9,721 nt of DNA from DSUN01 sp035527715 (GTDB lineage: Bacteria > Planctomycetota > PUPC01 > DSUN01), in contig DATKZY010000002.1 of assembly GCA_035527715.1 (NCBI GenBank), positions 1-9,721 on the forward strand, read 5' to 3'. The translations under genes and the position numbers were made by a program. Within the stretch, counting starts at the first letter, position 1, and every line of letters begins with the position of its first letter. Positions 1-5,599 of this stretch are shown here, piece by piece. A model generated the notes under the pieces. The model had not been told where the DNA came from. It saw only the letters and a list, made by a program, of their open reading frames with translations, and ran no database searches.

Positions 1-61
1 GGCTCAGAACGCGGCCACCTGTCTCGAAGGAGATTACACGCACCCCGAGGTCCTGTCGCCC

Positions 62-90
62 TTGACAATCGCGTCGAGGGAAAGTAGCAT
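62..90 (+). promoter_or_regulatory. Sigma70-like promoter of the kinase operon
   Basis: A perfect -35 hexamer TTGACA (62-67) is followed after exactly 17 bp by TAGCAT (85-90), which matches four of six consensus -10 bases. Transcription would start near 97, giving a leader of about 70 nt before the kinase start codon. No other promoter-like pair was found in the first 168 bases. The assignment rests on match to consensus only. Confidence 0.6.
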
Positions 91-101
91 TCAGGGGAGT
101 G

Positions 102-120
102 GGGGGCCCAGCGGGCCCCC
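102..120 (+). promoter_or_regulatory. Perfect GC hairpin in the kinase leader
   Basis: GGGGGCCC (102-109) and GGGCCCCC (113-120) form a perfect 8-bp stem around the loop AGC. It begins about 6 nt after the predicted transcription start and ends 18 nt before the purine-rich ribosome-binding region (139-146). There is no T-run after it, so a simple intrinsic terminator is unlikely. It may stabilise the 5' end or modulate translation; either role is inference. Confidence 0.6.
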
Positions 121-168
121 GGCGTTCGCCGACTTCGTGGAGGGAGAAGCGGGGGCACGCGGTTGGGC

Positions 169-1920
169 ATGCATCCTGGCACGTGCCCGCGGTGCGGGCA
201 TCACCTGGAGTATGAGACGGCGGTGGGCGAGCAGATCACCTGCCCGCAGTGCCAGGCGTCGCTGGCCCTGCCCGGCAAGGCGCTGCCCGCCGACCGGGTG
301 GACCCGCTGCTGGGGACGCGGCTGGGCAAGTACGAAATCATCGAGCTGCTGGGCCGCGGGGGCATGGCGACCGTGTACGGGGCGCGGCAGACGTCGCTCG
401 ACCGCCCGTGCGCGATCAAGGTGCTGCCCGCGGCGCTCGCCCGCGACGCGAGCTTCGTGGCGCGCTTCCAGCGCGAGGCGCGCTCGGCGGCCGCCGTGAT
501 GCACCCGAACATCATTCAGATCTACGACGTGGGCGAGCAGAGCGGCTTCCAGTATCTCGCCATGGAGCTGGTCGAGGGCGAGAGCCTGGCCGACACCCTG
601 CGGCGCGACGGCGCGCTGCCGCCCGGCCGCGCCATCGCCTGCATGAAACAGGTCGCCGCCGCGCTCGCCGCCGCACACGCCAAGGACATCGTCCACCGCG
701 ACATCAAGCCGTCCAACATCCTCGTCACGCCGCACGGCATGGTGAAGGTGGCCGACTTCGGGCTGGCCAAGCGCATGAGCAGCGAGACCGGGGTCACCCG
801 CACGGGCCAAATCGTCGGCACCGCGCTCTACCTGCCGCCCGAGGTGGCCCTGGGCCAGGCCGCCGACGCGCGCAGCGACCTCTACTCGCTCGGCGCGGCC
901 TTCTACCACCTCCTCTCCGGCCGCGCCCCGTTCGAGGCCACGAGCCTGGCCGAGATGGTGCTCAAGCACACCGAGGCCGAGGTGGCGCCCCTGGGCGACG
1001 TGGCCCCCGGCACACCCCCGGCCCTCTGCCACCTCATCCACCGCCTGCTCCGCAAGAACCCCGCCGAGCGCTACGAGTCCGGGGAGGAGCTGCTCGACGC
1101 CCTGACGCGCGTGGAGCGGCAGCTCGAGGCGGCCGGCCCCGCGCCCGCGCCCGCCGTGCCCGACATCGCGCCGCCGCCTGCCGTGGGGTCTGAGGGCGGC
1201 GTGCCCAGCATCGCTCCGCCGCCGCCGGCAGAGCCTGCCCCCGCGCCCGCCGAGGGCGTGCCCGACATCGCGCCGCCGCCTGCCGTGGGGCCTGAGGGCG
1301 GCGTGCCCAGCATCGCGCCGCCCCCCGAACCCGAGCCGGTTCGCCCGCCCCGTCGCCTGGGCCGCTTCGCGGCCACAACACATCCCCCAGGACAACACGT
1401 TCACCACTCCCCCGAGGAGTGGCGGGCCGCCCACAGGAAGCAGCAGAGGCGGACGGCTCTGTTCGTCGCCCTGGGCGCCGTGGGGGGCGTGGCGGCCATC
1501 GTCGGGCTCATCCTCCTGGCCTCTCTCGCGCGGCGTGGCACTCGCCAGGGCCTGCGCGGGGAGGAGATCGCGCCGCCGACGGTGAAGGACGCAAAGGCCC
1601 CCGTGTTCGACCGCGTGGAGTTCGACGCCGAGCGGCTGTTCATCGAAACCCAGCGCGTCGCCGAGCGCGGGAGCTGGCTTCTCGTCGAGAGCATGGTGCG
1701 GCGCCTGAGGAAAGATTTCGGCAAGACGAAGTTCGTCGCGGCGAAGCAGGCCGCCATTGACGCGTTGTGGGCGCAGGCCCAGGCCGCCCTCAAGTCCAAG
1801 ACCCCGGCGCCCACCACGTCGGCCCCGCCCGACACGCCTCCCCTGCTGCCGCCGCCCGACGCGCCCGCGCCCCCGGCACCGAAGGAGACCCCTGCACCCC
1901 CGGCCCCGCCCGGCCCATGA
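169..1920 (+). CDS. Membrane-anchored Ser/Thr protein kinase with N-terminal zinc ribbon
   Basis: This encodes a Hanks-type (PknB-like) Ser/Thr kinase of 583 residues that would phosphorylate cytoplasmic partners using ATP. Numbering from ATG 169, a CxxC-x15-CxxC zinc ribbon (C6, C9, C25, C28) comes first. The kinase domain spans about 55-315: glycine loop GRGGMATV (62-69), catalytic Lys84 in CAIK, helix-C Glu103, HRD (176-178) with Asn183, DFG (196-198), PPE (223-225), Asp237 and Arg301. All key residues are present, so it should be active. A Pro/Ala-rich linker holds two near-identical 23-residue repeats (330-352, 364-386). A single membrane helix (about 429-454) follows, then a roughly 90-residue helical segment and a Pro-rich tail, presumably outside the membrane. 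The start is not settled: TTG 163 is in frame, and the best purine-rich stretch (GGAGGGAG, 139-146) lies rather far upstream of either codon. The next gene starts 12 bp after the stop. Confidence 0.93.
   Translation: MHPGTCPRCGHHLEYETAVGEQITCPQCQASLALPGKALPADRVDPLLGTRLGKYEIIELLGRGGMATVYGARQTSLDRPCAIKVLPAALARDASFVARFQREARSAAAVMHPNIIQIYDVGEQSGFQYLAMELVEGESLADTLRRDGALPPGRAIACMKQVAAALAAAHAKDIVHRDIKPSNILVTPHGMVKVADFGLAKRMSSETGVTRTGQIVGTALYLPPEVALGQAADARSDLYSLGAAFYHLLSGRAPFEATSLAEMVLKHTEAEVAPLGDVAPGTPPALCHLIHRLLRKNPAERYESGEELLDALTRVERQLEAAGPAPAPAVPDIAPPPAVGSEGGVPSIAPPPPAEPAPAPAEGVPDIAPPPAVGPEGGVPSIAPPPEPEPVRPPRRLGRFAATTHPPGQHVHHSPEEWRAAHRKQQRRTALFVALGAVGGVAAIVGLILLASLARRGTRQGLRGEEIAPPTVKDAKAPVFDRVEFDAERLFIETQRVAERGSWLLVESMVRRLRKDFGKTKFVAAKQAAIDALWAQAQAALKSKTPAPTTSAPPDTPPLLPPPDAPAPPAPKETPAPPAPPGP
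1156..1326 (+). repeat. 102-bp-period direct repeat in the kinase linker
   Basis: Bases 1156-1224 and 1258-1326 are 69-bp copies with about three mismatches and a period of 102 bp (34 codons), so the reading frame is kept. Each copy encodes two VP[DS]IAPPP units separated by AVG[SP]EGG. It looks like a recent in-frame duplication that lengthened the linker between the kinase domain and the membrane helix. Confidence 0.85.
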
Positions 1921-1932
1921 TGAGGACCCGTG

Positions 1933-3054
1933 ATGAAGGAATGGGTAGACCCACAGACGCGTCGCACAGTGCGGCAACTGACCACCCTGCCCCTCGGGGC
2001 AACGCTCGGCTACTTCCGCCTGCCCCGCCGCGTGCCGGGCGGCCTCGTGCTCGCCTGGGGGCGCCACGACGGCGGAAACGTCCTCCTCCTGCACCCCGAC
2101 ACCGGCGAGGTGGTGCCCAGGAACATCCTCGTCGCCGAGTTCCTCCGGCTCGACGAGGCCACCGGCCGCATGTGGTTCCTGCCCGAGCCGGGGCGCGAGG
2201 TCTGGGCCGTGGACCTGCCCGACGGCTCGCCCGAGCTGGTCGGCGAAGTGCCCCAGGACGCCCCCGGCCACCTCTGCGACATCTCGTGCGACGGCCGCAC
2301 CGTCATCCTCTCCCAGAGGATCCAGGAGCAGCCCAACCACCGCATCCCCACGACGCGCGACGCCGCCGCCGTCTGGCGCTACCTCTCGCGCCCCCGCCAC
2401 GGCCGCGTCTGGGTCTACGACCTCGCCACCCGCCGCGTCGCCGAGCTCGCCGAGTCCATCGAGTTCTGCTTCTTCCACCTCGACGCCTCGCCCGCCGACC
2501 CCGAGCTGCTGAAGTTCGCCAAGGACATGCTCGAGGGCCTCGGGCAGCGCATGTGGACCGTGCGGGTGGACGGCTCGGACCTCCGGCGCATCCGCCACCA
2601 GGAGGTCTTCGAGGTCGTCACCCACGAGTTCTGGTGGCCCGACGCCGAGCACATCGGCTACATCTACCAGGACCGCCGCAGCGACCCGACCCTGCACCAG
2701 AGCCCCTGGTGCGAGTACGCCCCCGTGCCCACGCGCCTCGGCGTGGCCGACCTCGCGGGCAACGAGGTCTACCTCTCCGACCCGCTGAGCCACTACCACA
2801 CCCACCTCTTCGCATCGCCCGACGGCCGCTGGGTGTGCGGCGAGGGCACGGACGGGCACAGCTTCGTCCACGCCGCCCCCTTCTCCTGGGAGAGCACACG
2901 CCTGGACCTCCAGCCCCTGGCCACCATCCACACCCCCTACGTCCCCTTCCGCGGGCAACACGTCGAGGCCGGCTTCTCCGCCGACGCCCGCTGGCTCCTC
3001 TACAACGACACCGTGGACGACCACTTCCAGGTCTGCGCCGTGAAGGTGGAGTAG
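1933..3054 (+). CDS. Oligogalacturonate lyase-like (PL22-type) beta-propeller protein
   Basis: The product has 373 residues, no signal peptide and no membrane segment, so it is probably cytoplasmic. Blade-like repeats (for example ASPDGRW, FSADARWLLY, NVLLLHPDTGEV) indicate a WD40-like propeller. The segments THEFWWPD (230-237) and HLFASPDGRWVCGEG (291-305) resemble oligogalacturonate lyases (PL22), which cleave unsaturated digalacturonate in pectin breakdown. From my memory of the characterised enzyme, the Mn ion is held by three His and one Gln. Here His231 and His343 fit two His ligands, but the third His appears as Glu345 and the Gln position as Arg340, so activity or substrate may differ. 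The start is ATG 1933 with GAGGA 6 nt upstream; GTG 1930 is possible, and an in-frame TGA at 1921 excludes anything earlier. Its place 12 bp behind a kinase gene suggests a shared transcript. A non-catalytic propeller is the alternative. Confidence 0.75.
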   Translation: MKEWVDPQTRRTVRQLTTLPLGATLGYFRLPRRVPGGLVLAWGRHDGGNVLLLHPDTGEVVPRNILVAEFLRLDEATGRMWFLPEPGREVWAVDLPDGSPELVGEVPQDAPGHLCDISCDGRTVILSQRIQEQPNHRIPTTRDAAAVWRYLSRPRHGRVWVYDLATRRVAELAESIEFCFFHLDASPADPELLKFAKDMLEGLGQRMWTVRVDGSDLRRIRHQEVFEVVTHEFWWPDAEHIGYIYQDRRSDPTLHQSPWCEYAPVPTRLGVADLAGNEVYLSDPLSHYHTHLFASPDGRWVCGEGTDGHSFVHAAPFSWESTRLDLQPLATIHTPYVPFRGQHVEAGFSADARWLLYNDTVDDHFQVCAVKVE

Positions 3055-3070
3055 GCCAGGCGGGACGGGC

Positions 3071-3958
3071 TCACTCGCGGGTGGAGCTGGGCTGTGCGCC
3101 GAAGCCCTTGATCGTGAGGGCGCCAGCGGGGGTGACGGTGACGAGGGCGTAGGCGTTGTGCTCGAGGCCAGGGCCTTCGACCATTCCGCACACGGTGACG
3201 TAGTGGATGCCGCGCACCTTGCGGTAGCCGCCCTTGTGGTTGTGGCCGCTGAAGACGGCGACCACCTTGCCCGAGTCCTCGAGGATGCGGCGGACCTCGC
3301 CCGCGTTCCGCACGCAGTGCACGTCGTCGCGATCGAGGGGCTGGTGGACGAACACCAGCGCCTTCCCCTCCGCCTTCTTCAGCTCCGCCTCGAGCCAGCG
3401 GAGCTGGGCGGCGGGAATCCAGCTATCGGTCCAGACGAAGTTCCCCCTGGCGTACGGCTCGAAGTCCTTGCGGTAACAGCCGTCGAGCACGATACAGCGG
3501 AAGGGCGGCGCGTCGAAGGCGTAGTGGGCCGCGGGCATGCCCGTGGCCTTGAGGAGTTCCTCTTTCGTCAAGGCGTCGAGGTCGTGGTTGCCGAGCACGT
3601 GATGCCGCGGCCCCTCGAAGCGGCGGAAGATCTCCTCGATCTTCCCCAGGTGCCCCAATTCGACCTCGGGGTCCTTGCTCGTGCCGTCCACGAAGTCGCC
3701 GAGCCCGATCACGAAGGCCGGCCTGGCCTTGGCCATCGCCTCGATGCAGGCCGCGAGCTTCGCGGGCGAGTCGCGGTAGACGCGGCCGATCGTCTCCTTG
3801 CGTTCGCCGTATTGCGGGTCGGCGAAGACGCCGAAGGTGAGCCCCTGCGGCGGTGGCGGCTCGGCCCCGAGCGCGGGGCGTGCGAGGGCGGCCGCTGCGA
3901 GGCCGGCGCACCCGCCGCGGAGAAAGCCACGCCGTGACACCCGTCTGTGTGCTGCCAT
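3071..3958 (-). CDS. Tat-exported calcineurin-like metallophosphatase
   Basis: The 295-residue product starts with a Tat signal: SRRGFLRGG (8-16), a hydrophobic stretch, and a likely cleavage near ALGA (29-32). The mature part is a calcineurin-like phosphoesterase with motifs in order: DPQ (47-49), GDFVD (87-91), GNHD (123-126), VHQP (204-207) and GHNH (238-241). All metal-binding motifs are present, except that the usual DxH is DxQ. That change, with the following YG and the GLGDFVDG context, resembles Mn-dependent ADP-ribose/CDP-alcohol diphosphatases, so a nucleotide-diphosphate or similar phosphodiester substrate outside the cytoplasm is possible. The substrate is inference. No Shine-Dalgarno precedes ATG 3958, and the predicted promoter would start transcription at about 3959-3960, so the mRNA is likely leaderless. 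The in-frame ATG at 3970 falls inside the -10 element. The gene converges with the propeller gene, leaving 16 bp. Confidence 0.9.
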   Translation of the reverse strand: MAAHRRVSRRGFLRGGCAGLAAAALARPALGAEPPPPQGLTFGVFADPQYGERKETIGRVYRDSPAKLAACIEAMAKARPAFVIGLGDFVDGTSKDPEVELGHLGKIEEIFRRFEGPRHHVLGNHDLDALTKEELLKATGMPAAHYAFDAPPFRCIVLDGCYRKDFEPYARGNFVWTDSWIPAAQLRWLEAELKKAEGKALVFVHQPLDRDDVHCVRNAGEVRRILEDSGKVVAVFSGHNHKGGYRKVRGIHYVTVCGMVEGPGLEHNAYALVTVTPAGALTIKGFGAQPSSTRE

Positions 3959-3965
3959 GGGGGCA

Positions 3966-3994
3966 AGCATACCGGCCAGCCGCCCCGGCGTCAA
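3966..3994 (-). promoter_or_regulatory. Promoter of the metallophosphatase gene
   Basis: Read on the minus strand, TTGACG (3994-3989) is followed after 17 bp by TATGCT (3971-3966). They match five of six and four of six consensus bases. Transcription would begin about 3959-3960, one or two bases before the ATG at 3958, which agrees with the absence of a ribosome-binding site. Confidence 0.5.
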
Positions 3995-4045
3995 CCGCAA
4001 TCGCCCCAACGACGGGGACTGAAGCGGTCCTCTGGCGCCCGCTGT

Positions 4046-4091
4046 GGCCCCATTGTTGGGGCCGAGCCGGCCCGATGGCCCCCGACAATGG
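4046..4091. repeat. Nested palindrome with CATTGTTG arms
   Basis: GGCCCC (4046-4051) and GGGGCC (4058-4063) are a perfect 6-bp inverted pair around ATTGTT. On a larger scale CCATTGTTGGGGCC (4050-4063) pairs with the segment 4077-4091, which ends GACAATGG, with one mismatch and one extra base. The two foldings exclude each other. There is no T-run, so it does not look like a standard terminator. Confidence 0.7.
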
Positions 4092-4218
4092 AGGAACGGG
4101 GGCTGGCAGGCGAGGCCGCGGATCGCCATAAAGACTGAAGACCACAAGACATGCAGTGGCACAAGGCCTTCCGGGCGTTGGCCCCAGCGGCTCGAAAGAC
4201 TGGGCGCGCGCACACCCT

Positions 4219-4310
4219 CAACAATGGGTGGAATGCCGCATAGGGCCGCCATTGCCCAATTCATCGTTGTTGAGGCCCGTCTTCGGGGCCGCAACAATGC
4301 GCAACAATGG
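4219..4310. repeat. Hairpin and direct copies of CAACAATG
   Basis: CAACAATG occurs at 4219-4226, 4292-4299 and 4302-4309, the last two in a 10-bp tandem. TTGTTGAGGCCC (4267-4278) pairs with GGGCCGCAACAA (4286-4297) at 11 of 12 positions around a 7-nt loop. The arm sequence, TTGTTG followed by GGCC, is the same design as the palindrome at 4046-4091. Confidence 0.65.
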
Positions 4311-4333
4311 CGAGCGCCCAGCGCGCCGGCGCG

Positions 4334-4354
4334 ATCGAGGCCAGCTTCTGGCGG
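4334..4354. repeat. 21-bp duplicate of the end of the URO-D gene
   Basis: Bases 4334-4354 match 4430-4450 at 20 of 21 positions, 96 bp apart. The second copy encodes the last residues of the URO-D family protein (REKLASI). Read on the minus strand in the same way, the first copy gives RQKLASI. It may be a remnant of a partial gene duplication downstream of the gene. Confidence 0.6.
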
Positions 4355-4359
4355 CCCCC

Positions 4360-4389
4360 CTTGTCATTCCGAGCGGAGCGAGGAATCTC
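4360..4389. repeat. Interspersed repeat of the TCATTCCGAGCGGAGCGAGG type
   Basis: The stretch contains TCATTCCGAGCGGAGCGAGG followed by AATCTC. Near-identical short sequences are scattered through intergenic DNA of many unrelated bacteria, and their spurious translations (such as HSERSEES) are common in databases; this is from memory. ATTCC (4366-4370) and GGAAT (4382-4386) can form a short stem. Its function is not known to me. Confidence 0.65.
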
Positions 4390-4422
4390 TCCTCGCGGCA
4401 GGCCAGGGCCGACCGGACAGGG

Positions 4423-5496
4423 TCACGCAATCGAGGCCAGCTTCTCGCGGTAGTGGAGGAAGTTGGCCCACGAGATGTCGGGGGGCAGGGCGTGGTCGCA
4501 GCCGGGGATGTAGCCGCCTTCCAGGATCAGGTCGCGCTTGGAGTCGATCATGGCGTCAATGGCCGCACGGTCGCCCCAGGCGAGCACCCGCTTGTCTATC
4601 CCGCCGCCGATGATGAGGTCGCGGCCGAACTTCTTCCGCAACGCCACGACGTCCATCCCCGCGGCGACCTCCATCGGGTAGATGTAGTTGATGCCCGCCT
4701 CGAGCCAGATGGGGATCAGCTCCTCGACGTTGCCATCGCTGTCCAGCATCACGACGTCCACGCCGGCCTTGTGGAGCACGTCGGTGATCCTGCGGTAGTT
4801 GGGCAGCATCATCTGGCGGACGTGGCGCGGCGAGATGAGCGAGGCGGTCTTGAAGGCCATGTCCTCCCACATCACGGCGAAGTCGAACTGCACGTCGCCG
4901 ACGACGCGTTCGAGGACGGCGACGGTGAGGTCGGCGAGGTGGTTCATCATCTCCTGCACGAAGGTCGGGTCGTCGTAGAGCGCGACGGCGACGTTCTCGA
5001 CGCCCATCCAGTCGCGGATCCAGCCGAAGATGCTGCCCGCGCTCACGCCGAGGGGGAAGTCGCGGACGGCGTATTGCTTCTTGAGGGACTCCCAGTGCAT
5101 CGAGATGCGGTTCGGGCTGTCGGGGTCGAGGCGGGGGAGGAACACCTTGCGCCACGTCTCGCGGTCCTTCAGCGGGAACTCGATGTACTGGGGCATGTTG
5201 GGCTCGACGAAGCGGCGGAACTTCTTCTTGATGCCGCCCTCGCGGCTGTCGCGATAGACCTCGTAGTCGTCGGTCAGCTCGAGGGTCTCGTAGTCCCAGC
5301 GGTAGGCGAGGCCGACGTTGACGGGCGCGGTCTCGAAGCGGTCGTAGCCCACGATGCGGGCGTAATCGTCGTCGAGGGGCAGGCCCTCGCGCTGCCAGCG
5401 TTTCACCGTTTCGGGGAAGGCCCGCATCTCGTGGCGGAACAGGCGGTCGGACGGCTGATAGTGCGTCACGGCCCGATAGCGTTCGCGGCTGGTCAT
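4423..5496 (-). CDS. Uroporphyrinogen decarboxylase (URO-D) family protein
   Basis: The 357-residue cytoplasmic protein has the fold signature of the URO-D superfamily. This includes the C-terminal half with AGVDVVMLDSDGNVEELIP (244-262), the strand and loop INYIYPMEV (269-277), IIGGGIDKRVL (295-305) and the ending GGYIPGCDHALPPD (327-340). This branch is closer to the methylcobamide:CoM methyltransferase-like (MtaA/CmuA) enzymes than to haem-pathway HemE, so methyl transfer involving a corrinoid is more likely than decarboxylation. The substrate cannot be told, and no corrinoid-protein gene is visible nearby. The start ATG 5496 has AGGAG six bases upstream, a good ribosome-binding site; in-frame sequence before it is not conserved-looking. 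It lies 103 bp after the PQQ-like gene on the same strand with no obvious promoter between, so the two are probably co-transcribed. Confidence 0.88.
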   Translation of the reverse strand: MTSRERYRAVTHYQPSDRLFRHEMRAFPETVKRWQREGLPLDDDYARIVGYDRFETAPVNVGLAYRWDYETLELTDDYEVYRDSREGGIKKKFRRFVEPNMPQYIEFPLKDRETWRKVFLPRLDPDSPNRISMHWESLKKQYAVRDFPLGVSAGSIFGWIRDWMGVENVAVALYDDPTFVQEMMNHLADLTVAVLERVVGDVQFDFAVMWEDMAFKTASLISPRHVRQMMLPNYRRITDVLHKAGVDVVMLDSDGNVEELIPIWLEAGINYIYPMEVAAGMDVVALRKKFGRDLIIGGGIDKRVLAWGDRAAIDAMIDSKRDLILEGGYIPGCDHALPPDISWANFLHYREKLASIA

Positions 5497-5542
5497 GGTC
5501 GTCTCCTGGTTTCGCTCTCCGGGGCGGGGCTGGGCTGGGCAT

Positions 5543-5599
5543 TCACTTGGCGAAGACGATGCGTTTGCCGTCGAGGGCGACGGTCTGGCCGCCCACGAC
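5543..5599 (-). pseudogene. In-frame coding remnant after the PQQ-propeller stop
   Basis: Directly after the TAA (5602-5600) the same frame reads VVGGQTVALDGKRIVFAK and then TGA (5545-5543). Of these 18 codons, 17 end in G or C, as in real genes of this window, and the peptide looks like a beta hairpin. A single change from TAC, CAA or similar to TAA would explain it. Alternatives are a sequencing error or chance. Confidence 0.5.

Larger units (their letters stand above)
3959..4422. other. 464-bp gene-free stretch rich in palindromes
   Basis: I see no credible gene here on either strand: the open frames lack family similarity and run through repeats. It holds the metallophosphatase promoter, two hairpins with CATTGTTG/CAACAATG arms and GGCC cores, further single CAACAATG copies, a widespread interspersed repeat (4360-4389), and a 21-bp duplicate of the 3' end of the next gene (4334-4354). 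Confidence 0.7.

Noticed and set aside
1..61. The end of an upstream gene
   Set aside because: Short open stretches exist in all frames, but none shows a recognisable protein end, so nothing can be supported.
91..3024. A 977-codon open frame on the minus strand opposite the kinase and propeller genes
   Set aside because: Its frame mirrors the codons of two clear genes on plus; the long openness comes from high GC at third positions. The protein has low-complexity Arg/Gly/Val-rich sequence and no recognisable domain.
3052..3073. A bidirectional terminator between the convergent genes
   Set aside because: Only 16 bp separate the stops and no stem with a T-run is visible.
3968..3970. ATG 3970 as start of the metallophosphatase
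   Set aside because: It overlaps the predicted -10 element and also lacks a ribosome-binding site; ATG 3958 gives a normal Tat signal peptide.
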